NCBI RefSeq assembly: GCF_000001735.4
Contig: NC_003074.8
Span: forward strand, 18,545,261-18,609,260
DNA: 64,000 nucleotides
From: Arabidopsis thaliana
Taxonomy: Eukaryota > Streptophyta > Magnoliopsida > Brassicales > Brassicaceae
Reading direction: 5' to 3'
Below, in pieces: positions 50,549 through 61,902 of the stretch. A program made the translations under genes and the position numbers. The notes beneath the pieces are model-generated. The model was not told where the DNA came from. It saw only the letters and a list, made by a program, of their open reading frames with translations, and did not search any database. The first letter of the stretch is position 1, and each line of letters begins with the position of its first letter.

Positions 50549-52291
50549 CTAAGAGAGTGGCTTATAATAAGCATAGACAGCAAAGAAGCTTTGAAAGAAT
50601 GTGAGAAATAGCAGAATAACTGCAGCTGAAAAGGAGAAATATGCCCAAGGGTTATTGAAGTACTTTTGTCTTAGAGTAGCCTTCAACGAGTTCCACTTAC
50701 GACTATAATAACGGTTAACTTCACGAGACAGTTGAGATAGATACCCATCTTTTGGATCAAAGATCACTTCTTTACATAACCGGTTGAACAAATCTGCAAC
50801 TTCAGAATCACTCCCTAACCAATGCTCAATAATACCGTCGTGGTGCAAGTAGCTAACATCTTGAGAAGAGTTTATTAGATTATCCATGAAGATTATGTAG
50901 GATGTTATGTTGTTGCTTGATTGTGTATGGCACTGCTCGAAAGCAATAAGATTTGAGAAAAGAGACTTGGTACCTACAAGAAACAAGTGAGACCACAGTG
51001 TTTTGGTAACAAATATATTCTTTGTCAAACTGTAAGATCTTAAAGATAATGGATAGTAAAAATTTGTGAGGAACTAATAGAAAAGTAGAGAAGAAAAAAC
51101 CGGTTAACTCACCATCATGGATTAGTAGTTTCGGTATCTTTAGATAACCGTTTTTGAATTCAATGTCCCAAAGCTGGCCGGTTTCTTTCCTCATGAAGTT
51201 AACACCTGCGCCTCTTAGTTCTGTCACGCAATGTATCAATTGTTGTTGCTTTTCCACCATGCTCATATCCTCATATGGAGTCCCTTGATTAGTTGTCTCA
51301 CTAGATTGGATGAGACTTCGATGGAACACATCCAAACAGTGCAACCCGCCATTGTCACCCAATTCATCGGATTTTTCCTGCGAGTCTAACGATCTTTCTG
51401 ATTTGGTCAGCACCTCGCTAGTTGGCATTAGTGTTTTGAAGAACCGAACAGCTACTTCTGCCACTATACCCGTTTGGTTCGGTGTACCGGTTTGTAGCCC
51501 TAATAACCGGTCGAGAACGAACAGAGGAAGTTGGTTTTCCAACATTATCATGTCACGTTGAATCGAATGCATCAATCCTCGCTTAGCGAAAACCGGGTCG
51601 TTACGTGCATATCTATTCAGCACACAACAGAGTCAACAGTTTAAGCAATAGAAAAAAATCACTAGATAAAATTTAGCCAGGCTTACCCAATTTTCTGGAA
51701 TCCTTGAATTGTTCCCTTGAAGAGCTCGAGAACGAAACAACCATCAAGAACAAGCATTTCTGTGAACTCATTACTATTCTTCATGTCAATGGGACCTTGG
51801 TAGCAAGCACGAGCCTCCTCCTCGAGCTCTTTCATGGCGTCAATATACATTTCAATGTTGTGCTTGGTACGTGCCATGATCATATTGACCGCTCGCCATT
51901 TGTGACGCTCCATGGGTCTGAGGTGTACCTTTCCATGGTGGTACGGACCAATAGAGACAGTTTGAGGTAAGTAAGACTTCTTGTCGTTCTCTTGAAGATA
52001 GAAAGGAACTCTGTAGATACAGAGCTTGTCCCAGCTATTTGTTGCGTCGTAACTAAGTGCTTTCTCCATCTTGTCCTTGATCGAGATCACCCATTCTTCT
52101 CGTGTCTCTCTTGGCTTTTCTTCTTTTACTTCGATCTTACTGGGCTCCACGTAAGTCTCCACGTGGTTGTGCAAGTTTTGGCCTAGATCACGTCTGGTAA
52201 TTTCATGGAAACTGTGGATTGGCACGAACCATGACAACCGTCTGTACCTTTTGTGGGTGGAAGTTGAGCGACCATCGGAAAACAAAACCAT
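50549..52291 (-). CDS. DUF247 protein, array member 4
   Basis: Function unknown. Exons 52291-51687, 51612-51113 and 50973-50549 give 509 residues. The N-terminus is short and basic/Ser-rich (MVLFSDGRSTSTHKRYRRLS) without poly-Pro. The core has REEWVISIKDKMEKALS, DKLCIYRVPFYLQENDKKSY, QTVSIGPYHHGKVHLRPM and LDGCFVLELFKG. Exon 2 opens YARNDPVFAKRGLMHSIQRD with a shortened linker before GLHCLDVFHRSLI. Exon 3 ends in SFSAAVILLFLTFFQSFFAV. It is closest to member 5: both have GPI(D/N)M(K)N, TVSIGPYHHG or IVSIGPYHHG, and the EVNxYY segment, suggesting a recent sister duplication. It corresponds to At3g50150. Confidence 0.9.
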
Positions 52292-53565
52292 GATTTCTGC
52301 TCGTCAATGTTGAAGCTCGGGAGATCGAGAGAGAGATAGAGACAATAATTGTCAAATGTCAAAGCTAACATGTAACTGAGTTAAAGTTGTAATCTGGTCA
52401 TATACCAAACTCTTATAATAAATAGGCTAACATTTTAAAAAGGATAGTAGTACAAAACTGCGTTTCCTTGATTATTAACTAAGCCAATGACATGAATAAT
52501 CCACATGGTCTTGAATTCTTGATCCTTAATAATATAATTTACTCAATTATGATTAAAATGTTCATTTATTACACAACATATTTACTTTTAACTTATGCGT
52601 AGTCTGAAAATGTGTCCCCTCTTTTATTTTAATTTTTTATTTCAACTTCTTTATATAATTTTCTTATATCTCGTAAACTTAGTAAACCAAATACATATAG
52701 TGCTATTTATGTCCTCATAGTGTATACCATAATTTGAATTTTAAAAAATTAATAAAAATTATTTGAGAAATAAAGTGTCAATAATATATTAGATGGTGTT
52801 GATATTTATTGGATGTTATATTAATCGGGTTTGTATATTGGATGGCCAAGCATAACATTATCTTTTGAAAAGAACCGCATAATCTTCTACTAGTAAAACC
52901 AAAATCTGGATATGGCTTCCAAACAAATACAGACCAAACACAACCTTTTAATAATGTTTTTCAAAACACTTAATTAACTCTTGAAAAAAATCCAAATGTT
53001 ACAATATTCATATTTATGTTGAATAGAAAAAATACAAAAAAAACATTTTAAAAGAAAAAGGAAATCACAAACATTACTATATTTTTGTTGGTTGTGTAAC
53101 AAATTTATATTACAAAAAAAAAATCACAAACATTAATTGAAAGTAATTTATCAAAAACATTGTCAATTACTTTCAAATGTTTTTTTTTAATCAAACAAAC
53201 ATTATAAAGTAATAAAATAACAATAAATGTTAATAATGTAGCAATTATTTGGTCACAGAAAATTCAAAGAAACCAAACGTTTAAAAAGACAAACCAGAAA
53301 ACAGACCCAGAGGCATAACAAAGCCATGGTCAAAACAGATCAAAACGAAAAAGTCATTACACGTCAATCATCAATTTTTTATTTGTCGAAGAGATCCCTT
53401 AGCTAGCGAGGGTTACCTCGGGTGACATATATACTGAAGGACCCCATGTTCCGCATGCAATAACAACACTTCTAGCTATTTCAAAAGCTCTTATGCTGCA
53501 CTTTGGAGAGATTCAAACAAAATATACCAACTTGGAATGTCTGAGAAAACGTGAGAATTACGCTC
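52292..53565. other. Intergenic between DUF247 members 4 and 5
   Basis: The member 4 promoter includes tgtaactgagttaaagttgtaatctggtcat and aaactcttata, shared with the member 5 promoter (55716-55775). The rest is A/T-rich. The block 53390-53480 (GC-richer, ctagcgagggttacctcggg) is unassigned. Confidence 0.5.
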
Positions 53566-55643
53566 CTATGTCTTAGGTGGTGGCTTAAAATAAGCAAAAA
53601 CAGCAAAAAAACTCTGACAAAATGTAAAAATTAGCAGAGTAACTGCAGCAATAAAAGAGAAGTATGCCCAAGGGTTATTGAAGTACTTGTGTCTTAAAGT
53701 AGCCTTCAAATAATTCCACTTACGCCTATAGTAAATGTTAACTTCGCCGGTCAATGCAGAAAGATAACCATCGTTTGGGTCAAAAATCACTTCTTTACCT
53801 AGCCCGTTGAACAAATCTGAAACTTCAGAATCACTCCCTAGCCAATTCTCAATGATACCATAGTGGTGCAAGTAGCTAACATCTTCAGAAGAGTTTATTA
53901 GGTTATCCATAAAGATTATGTAGGATGTAATTTTCTTGCTCGACTTGATATGACACTGTTCGAAAGCTATGAGATTTAAGAAGAGAGACTTGGTACCTAC
54001 AAGAAACACGAGAGACCATGGTGCTTTTGTAAGTTTAAAGAGTTATATGGGGTTCTATTGATGTATTTGGATTGTGTAAAAGGAAAATTAAACAGGGAAA
54101 AACTCAAGATACTAGACTATGTGAGTGCAAGAGATACCGTTTTCAGGAGCTAGACATCAAATTATGACTTGTAACTAACGTATTTTTTGCCTACCCATAT
54201 AATTAGGAGGTAGGAGTCAAATTCTAAGATCTTAATGATAATTGATAAGAAAGGAAACTAGTTAAACCTTTGTGAAGAACGAATATAAAGTTGAGAAGAA
54301 AAACTTGTTAACTCACCGTCATGGATTAGTAGTTTTGGTATCTTTAGATATCCATTTTTGAATTCGATATCCCAAAAATGGCCGGTTTCCTTTCTCATGA
54401 ACTCAACACCTGCGTTTCTTAGTTCAGTCACGCAATGTATCAGTTGTTGAGGTTGCTTGTTCACCATGCTCATATCCTCATCCGATGTCCCACTAGATTG
54501 GAGGAGACCTCGACGGAGTACGTCTAAACAGTGCAACCCGCCTTCTTCAGTTAGCACCTCCCTCGTTGGCAGTAGTGGTTGGAAGAATGGTTGGAAGAGT
54601 TGAACATTTACTTTGTCCAATACATCGGGCCGTTGTAGCTGTAATAACCCCTTTAGAACAGACCAAGGAAGCTGATTTTCTAGCATTACCATGTCACGTC
54701 GAATCGATTGCATCAATCCTCGCATCCCGAAAACCGGGTCATTGGGTGCATATCTATTCAGCACACAAGAACAGTGTCAATAGTTTTTTTGTTTCTTTTC
54801 TTTTCAACGTTGATTAATCACATTAATAACTAGTCTATTTAGCAAAACATAAATAGTAAACTGTCTATCGGTAAAACTTATAAATAGTAAACGGTTCCTT
54901 GACTCGATAGTTTGGACTTTAGATAACAAAGCTGAAATCAGACCGGTTTATTAATATCTAAGATAACTGGCTAAAACCAGAAAATATAGTCAAGTTTACC
55001 CGATTTCCTGGAATCCTTCACTTGTTCCCTTGAAGATCTCGATAATAAAAACGCCATCAAGAACAAGCATTTCTATGAACTCATTCCTATTCATATTAAT
55101 GGGACCTTGGTAGCAAGCACGAGCTTTCTCCTCGAGCTCTTTCATGGCGTCAATATACATTTCGATGTCGTGTTTGGCGCGTGCCATGACCATATTGACC
55201 GCACGCCACTTGTGACGCTCCATGGGCATGAGATGTTTGTGTCCATGGTGGTACGGACCAATAGAGACGATTTGAGGCATGTAAGACTTTGTATCGTTTT
55301 CTTGTAGGTAAGGTGGAACTCTGTAGATACAGAGATTGTCCCAACTAGTTGTAGCGTTGTCTCCAAGTGTTTTCATCTTGTCATTTAGAGAGATCACCCA
55401 TATTTCTCGAAGTTTTTGCTCGTTCTTGTCTTCGATAGAGACAACCGATTCTACTTGTGTCTCTCTTGGCTTCTCTTCTATCACTTCGATATTTTCGAGC
55501 TCCCCGTAAGTCTCCTTGTCATTCCGCAACTTTTGGCGTTGACGGGCTCGCCTGATAATTCCATAATAAGTACGGACTATCCGCGAAAACCGTCTATTCT
55601 TCTTGTTGCTGGAAACTGACCGACCATCCAAAACCGAAACCAT
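53566..55643 (-). CDS. DUF247 protein, array member 5 with shortened linker
   Basis: Function unknown. Exons 55643-55000, 54753-54317 and 53996-53566 give 503 residues. The N-terminus is basic (MVSVLDGRSVSSNKKNRRFS), then acidic and repetitive (ENIEVIEEKPRETQVESVVS). The core is DNLCIYRVPPYLQENDTKSY, QIVSIGPYHHGHKHLMPMER, LDGVFIIEIFKG (the usual GCFVLELF is altered). Exon 2 opens YAPNDPVFGMRGLMQSIRRD. Its variable linker is the shortest in the array: about 30 residues of the PLMPT...LTK region are missing before GLHCLDVLRRGLL. Exon 3 ends SFIAAVTLLIFTFCQSFFAV. Changes at several otherwise invariant positions suggest relaxed or altered constraint, though all frames are open. It corresponds to At3g50160. 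Confidence 0.88.
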
Positions 55644-56596
55644 AATTTCTGTAGGTTGAACCTCAGGAGATCGAGAGAGAGAGAAATAGCGCAGTTGTCA
55701 AATCTCAAAGCAACGATGTAACTGAGTTGAAGTAATCTGGCCACGCTATGTTTATTTCTAACTATACAAAACTCTTATAAATACAAAATATAAAAGAAGT
55801 CTTGTCAATAGGGTATTGTACATAATACAAGTAGTTTGGATGTTTTAATCCATGCATCGTCGAGTGGGATTGAAACATTCAAACTAGTATAGAAAATATC
55901 ATAATAGTATGTATATATATAAACAAGTGGGACGGAAACATACTAACTACCATCAAATAGAACGTATAGTACGTACTCTTATAAGAAGACTAATGAGATT
56001 GACTAATTCTCCATAGGAAAAAGATTAATAAGCTCTCGTGATATATTCAACGAATGAGATTGACTAATTCTCCACTCCTTAAAAAATACTCCTATGGAGA
56101 ATAAGATAACTGCATTTTCCAATATTCTTCTTATGGGTGGTCCAAAATGTGTCCCCTCATTTAATTTAATATCATAAGTCTACTATGAACATTTGTTTTT
56201 GCCATGTTTAGATTTTTTAAAATAAATAACACTTTTGAAAAATTAGTATGTGTGTATTAAGTAAAAAAAATGCGTTATTCCATATACATTTTGGATAAAT
56301 TATTTTTCGTGATAAATTTATTGCAATCCTTTTACATGGATTAATCCATTTCATGACCAGCGAAAAAAAAACAAAAGAGACCATTAATGGGTTAGGTTAT
56401 TAGGTTAGCTTTTTATTGGGTTGGTTAGTTTACAAATTTTGCACCCCTAATAAAATCAAACTTCTTAAAATTGCTTTGCAACAACATAATTATTCCAAAA
56501 CCCAATTATTACAATGCAAAATCTTGGTCAAGTACATAGAAAATGTTGAAAAACAAGAAAATACAAACATTCCAAATTGATGGGAAAAACCCCCAA
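55644..56596. other. Intergenic between DUF247 members 5 and 6
   Basis: Contains the member 5 promoter with the tgtaactgagttgaag and aaactcttataaa motifs. A 22-bp direct repeat, aatgagattgactaattctcca, lies at 55992-56013 and 56053-56074. No gene seen. Confidence 0.55.
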
Positions 56597-58478
56597 CTAG
56601 AGTTTAGAATTGGGCTTATAATAAGCATAAACAGCATAAAAACTCTGACATAATGTGAGAAGTAGCAAAATAACTGCAGCAGAAAAAGAAAAATATGCCC
56701 AAGGATTATTGAAGTACTTGTGTGTCAAGGTAGCCTTCAAAACATTCCACTTACGATTGTAATAACGGTTTACATCACCAGACAGTCGAGATAGATGACT
56801 ATCTTTGGGATCGAAAACCACTTCTTGACATAGCCGGTTGAACAAATCCGCAACTTCCGAATCACTCCCAAGCCAATGCTCGATGATACCACAATAATGC
56901 AAGTAGCTAACATCTTCGCTAGAGTTTATTAGATTATCCATAAAAATAATGTAGGATGTTATGTGGTTGCTCGACTCGATATGACACTGCTCAAATGCTA
57001 TAAGATTTGAGAAGAGAGACTTAGTACCTACAGAAAAAACATGAGAGGATTTGTAAGTTTATGGAATTTAAGGATTTTATAGGTAAATATCGTTTTTATA
57101 CAAACATATATATGTGTAAGGAATAAAAAGTAGGAAAGGAATTAAAAGAGAACCTTTGAGCTTACCATCATGGATTAGTAGTTTGGGTATTTCTAGATAA
57201 CCATTTTTGAATTCAATATCCCAAAACCGGTCGGTTTTCCTTTTCCTGAACTTCACACCAGCTTCCCTTAGTTCTGTCACGCAATGTACCAGTTGTTGTT
57301 GTCGCTTATCCACCACTCGCGTATTCCTAGTCAATCTCTTTAGGAGAGATCTTGTGTTCGGTGTAGGACTAGACTGGAGTAGACTTCGACGGAAAACATC
57401 CAAACAGTGCAACTCGCCCTTGTCACCAAGTGTGTCCAATGATTTTTCCAGCCAGTTCATGAGTTTTGACTGGTCCGGTTTGGTCAACGCCTCTCCCGTT
57501 GGCATTAGCGGGTCAAAGAACTTAACGGCTACGTGTGCCACTATACCGGTTTGGTTTTGTGTACCGAGCTGTAACTCTAATAACCGGTCAAGAACAAACA
57601 GGGGAAGTTGATTTTCCAGCATTATCATATCACGTTGAATTGAATGCATCAATCCTCGCATCGCGAAAACCGGGTCGTTACGTGCATATCTACTCATCAG
57701 TCATCACAGTAAAAAAAAATCAACTTTTCAGATACAGGCCAAAATAAGACCGGTTTAGCAAGTATAGTAGATAACCGGAAAAAACCAGAAAATTTATTCA
57801 CGCTTACCCTATCTCGGTAAATCCTTCAACGGTTCCCCTGAAGAGCTCGAGAACAAAACAGCCATCAAGAACAAGCATTTCTGTGAACTCATTCCTGCTC
57901 AAACTAATGGGACCTTCATAGCAAGCACGAGCCTTCTCTTCAAGCTCTCTCATGGCATTAGTATACATTTCAATGCGCTGCTTTAAACGTTTCAGGACCT
58001 TATTGAGCGCACGCCACTTGTGGCGCTCCATAGGCCGAAGACGCTTTTTACCATGGTGGTACGGACCAAGCGAAACAGTCTGAGGGAAATAGGACTTCTT
58101 GTCGTTCTCTTGTAGGTAATGTGGAACTCTGTAGATGCAGAGCTTTCCCCAAATTGTTGTGTCGTCGTCTCTATCTGCTTGCTCGAGCTTGTCTCTTATT
58201 GAGATCACCCAACTGTCTCCTGTGGTCTCTTCTGGCCTCTCTTCTACCACCTCCTTACCTGACTCGGAATGAGACTGCTTGTGGTTCTGCACGTTTTGGT
58301 CTTGATTCGGTCTGGTAACTTCCGGTAAACCGTGGAGATTCGGATCTTGAACCGGTTCCGAGTGTTGGTTTTTGGTTTGAAATTTTTGTCTGAGCTTGAG
58401 GCTGAGCAAGTACCAAGTTAACATGTCTTTGTTGATGATAATTGGTTGTCCATCGGAATGAACATTAACTAAAACCAT
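56597..58478 (-). CDS. DUF247 protein, array member 6
   Basis: Function unknown. Exons 58478-57808, 57689-57166 and 57027-56597 give 541 residues. The N-terminus (MVLVNVHSDGQPIIINKDML) lacks poly-Pro; TWYLLSLKLRQKFQTKNQ and a DPNLHGLPEVTRPNQDQNV stretch resemble member 1, its closest relative. The core is GKLCIYRVPHYLQENDKKSY, QTVSLGPYHHGKKRLRPM and LDGCFVLELFRG. Exon 2 opens YARNDPVFAMRGLMHSIQRD, then LTKPDQSKLMNWLEKSLDTL and ELHCLDVFRRSLL. Exon 3 begins TKSLFSNLIAFEQCHIESSN and ends with the anchor SFSAAVILLLLTLCQSFYAV. A fragment of its exon 2 recurs at 59438, and its promoter/start region recurs at 62225. It corresponds to At3g50170. Confidence 0.9.
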
Positions 58479-59682
58479 TGGTTTTGCTGGTTGAAGCTTT
58501 TTTCAGGAGATTGAGAGCAAAAGCTGTAATTTCGAAATGTTAAGTGCAAACGCTGTAACTAATTTAAAGCTGTGATTTGGCCATACATTTATTTATTTTC
58601 CAATCCACATAACTCTTATAAAAAGACTTCGTACTCTTATAAATTAAAAGACTCTCATAAATGCTTGTAGAATTTTCTATAAATGAAATTCAAACACCCA
58701 ACCTCTCATAGTAAAGACTCATAAGTGCTTAGTACTAGACTACTATTAGTAGAATATTTTTATTATTCATTCAATGAGTGGAGACTAAAGCTTCCAAACT
58801 TTCATAAAAAAAAAAGACTGGAGACTCATATAAAAAGATTCTCATATTCTTCCTGTAATTGTTCTTTAACGAGATTGAAAAATGTGCTAATTTTTATATC
58901 CAAGCTGTATTTGTGTACACTGAAAAAAGTCATGAGATTTTTTTTTTACTAAATCTGATCAAAATACACAAATGGTGAATCTTTTCGGAGGAATATGTAA
59001 TCCTCATTTGGTGACATTCCCCCTGGTATATTAGCTTAATACTCCCTTCCTTCTAGCGTTAATTTGTGTAGAAATTTAGTTATTGCTTTTCTTGCACTTG
59101 TTTCTTTAGAATCGCCTAGGATCGATCAAGACCGAAAAGACGATCAGGGTCATTCAGGTTACCGGTGTTGTGCCTTTCAAAGATCCTCTTACACTCTAAT
59201 TATATAAGACTCAGAACGAGCTTAAGCATGGAAGCAACCACAAGAGGTGCGATGTGGTCGTTCTTAAGTTTTAAGTGTTTTAGTTACTTAAAGGAAAATT
59301 TAGTATTGTCCCTCTCTATTTTAGATAGGGAAAAATCTCGAGAAAAACCTCATCTACTTTTTATTTGGGTATTTAATATCCATGGTTTCTCAGTTGGAAT
59401 AAAAAAAACTCGTTTAAATATTTTTAGTCTAAGTATGTCCAAGGATTTTTCCAGCCAGTTCATGAGTTTTGACTGCAAGAAAACAGTTAATCTAGAGTTA
59501 GATATCATGTGATATTATTTCTTCTTCCTAAATAAAATAGTAATCCATAATAACGAGGACATAGGTGTTAAATCAGAGTCCGAAGCAAATAGTTTACAAT
59601 AGAAATTTTTGTTTTGATGAAGAAGAACAAAATGTCACAAAAACCAAGCATTACAAACTGAAAGGAAACAACAACAGAATAG
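58479..59682. other. Intergenic between DUF247 members 6 and 7
   Basis: The member 6 promoter (58479-58700) carries ctgtaactaatttaaagctgtgatttggccat and repeated actcttataaaaagact-type motifs. A DUF247 exon fragment lies at 59438-59476. The stretch 59095-59240 is GC-richer and unassigned. Confidence 0.5.
59438..59476 (-). pseudogene. Isolated DUF247 exon 2 fragment
   Basis: The plus-strand segment gatttttccagccagttcat continuing with gagttttgactg (within 59444-59475) is identical to part of exon 2 of member 6 (about 57440-57471, encoding the KLMNWLEKS linker region on the minus strand). The flanks do not match, so this is a short ectopic copy, 2.0 kb from its source. It could come from filler DNA at a break, aborted gene conversion or an old deleted gene. 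Confidence 0.75.
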
Positions 59683-61902
59683 TTATGAAGACGGATTAAA
59701 ATAAGCATAAGCAGCAAAATAACTTTGAGAGAATGTAAGAATTAGTAGAATAACTGCAGCAAAGAAAGACAAATATGCCCAAGGGTTATCTAAGTACTTG
59801 AGTATCAAGGTCGTTTTCAAAGAATTCAACTTCCTGGAGTAGTTTTGTTTATAACAGCGATGAACCTCAATCAACAATTGAGATAGATAAATATCTTTGG
59901 TGTCGAAAACCACTTCCTGACATAACTGGTTGAACATATCCGCAACTTCAGAATTACTTCCTAGCGAGTGCTCAATAATACCACAGTGATGCAAATAACT
60001 AATATCTTCAGGAGAATCTATTAAATTGTCCATAAATATTATGTAGGATGTTATATCATTGCTCGACTCGATATGACACTGCTCGAAAGCAATGAGATTC
60101 AAGAATAGAGATTTGGTACCTACAAAAAATTGGACAGTGGGTGGACTTGTAAGTTTGAGAAGTAACTGAACTCAGTTAAAAAATAAAACATTCATTGCTT
60201 CATTGTCTAAATATATTTTTGCCGTTGCTTTACTTGATGACCACGAGATAATTTGAAGATAAGCTATATAACCAATATCTATGACTTATAAAACTTTGTT
60301 TGATCACCAAGACATTTATTTAATCTAGTAGTTTGTGTTACTGCGTTACTTAATGAGCACGCATTTAAATTTATATAATGTATGTTCTCGACAAAGAAAA
60401 TGTTAGAGCGCAATAAAATCTACTAGTATTATTTACAAAAGGTGAAGGGAGATTTACCATCATGGATAAGTAGACCGGGTATCTCCAGGTAACCATTGCT
60501 GAATTTAATATCCCAAAACCGATCGGTTTTATTTAGCTTGAACTTAAAACCGGCATCTCTTAGTTCGGTCACGGTAGGTATCACTCGTTGTAGGTGTTTG
60601 TCAGCCACGCGTGAGTAATTTGCCTTTCCGGATGATCTTGGGAAGAGCAGACTTCGATGGAAAACATCAAGACAGTGCAACTCTCCATTGGATACGCCTC
60701 TTGGAGGCGAGTTCTCGGTCAACGTCTCGGCCGTTGGCATTAGAGGAATAAAGAACCGAACCACTAATTCCACTAAACCAGTTTGGTTCTGTGTACCGGG
60801 TTGTAACTCTAATAACCGGTTGAGTACGAACAAAGGAAGTTGATTTTCCAGCATTATCATGTCACGTTGAATCGAATGCATCGATCCTCGAACCGCGAAA
60901 ACTGGATCGTTATGATCATATCTACGTAACAGCCAAAAATGAATAATCAAAATCAGTAGTTTTAGATAACCCGATTTAAAATCATACCGGATTAGCAAGA
61001 TAACTTGACAAAAACAAGAAATTGAATCACGCTAACCCGAGTTTCAAGAATCCTTCATTGACTCCTTGGAGGAGCTCGAGAATAAAACAGCCATCAAGAA
61101 GAAGCATTTCTGTGAACTCGTTACTGCTCAAAACAATGGAACCTTCGTAGCAAGCACGAGCCTTCTCCTCCAGCTCTATCATGGCGTCAAGAAACACTTC
61201 AATGCCTTGGTTCGTACGTTTTAATACCATATTGACGGCACGCCATTTATGGCACTCCATGGACTGTGTTTGCTGTCTCCCATGGTGATATGGACCAAGT
61301 GAGACAGTCTGAGGGAAATACGACTTCTTGTCGTTTCCATGTAGGTAATGTGGAACTTTGTATATACAGAGCTTGCCCCAGCTAGTTCTGTCATCGTTTC
61401 TGTATGCTTGCTCGAGCTTGTCTTTTATTGAGATCACCCACTCAAGTCGTTTGGTCCCGCTCCCTTCGACCACCTCGTTTATTCCAGGTTTAGAACGAGT
61501 GTCTTGCTGGTTCTCCAAGTTTTGGTCTTCATAGCTGATACTTTTGGGTAAAACGACACGTTCGGATTCTTCGTTTTGTCTACGGACATTTTCGACGTAT
61601 TCTCTCAACTTGTCATAAGATTTTCCTTTTTTGACATCATGTCCAGTAAGCCAAGGAATCGCCCGTGGTCGTAATGGCAATGGTTCAGGTAGTACTAGTG
61701 GCTGTTGCTTTCGTAATCGTAGTAGTTGTTGTCGTGGTGGTGGTAGGAGTCGTAGTCGTAGTCGTGGTCCTAACCGTGGTGGTGGAGGTGGTGGTGGTGG
61801 TGGTGGTGGAGGTGGTGGTTGTGGTGGTGGTGCTCGTTGTCGTCGTAATTCTAGACGGGGTGGTAGTGGTGGTGGTGGTGGAATAGTACCAAAAGTTTCC
61901 AT
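59683..61902 (-). CDS. DUF247 protein, array member 7 with the longest proline tract
   Basis: Function unknown. Exons 61902-61037, 60921-60458 and 60119-59683 give 588 residues, the largest in the array. The N-terminal ~90 residues are Pro/Arg/Leu-rich: a run of about 14 prolines within residues 25-42, then RLGPRLRLRLLPPPRQQLLR, all encoded by CCN/CGN repeats after METFGTIP. The core follows: GKLCIYKVPHYLHGNDKKSY, QTVSLGPYHHGRQQTQSM, LDGCFILELLQG. Exon 2 opens YDHNDPVFAVRGSMHSIQRD, with a short linker and GELHCLDVFHRSLL. Exon 3 has SLGSNSEVADMFNQLCQEVV and ends in SFFAAVILLILTFSQSYFAA. The exon 1 donor is GTTAGC, weaker than its neighbours. The antisense strand of the repeat shows long open frames of Gly or Val, which are artefacts. 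It corresponds to At3g50180. Confidence 0.9.
61732..61880 (+). repeat. GGT-rich trinucleotide repeat encoding poly-Pro (member 7)
   Basis: Interrupted (GGT/GGA)n on the plus strand, read as CCN proline codons by the minus-strand DUF247 gene. The purest run is 61779-61818. Similar tracts lie in member 2 (about 45797-45945) and member 3 (about 49203-49280). Such tracts are prone to slippage. Confidence 0.85.

Noticed and set aside
55991-56074. CRISPR-like repeat pair
   Set aside because: Only two copies of a 22-bp repeat in a plant nuclear locus. It is a local duplication, not an array.
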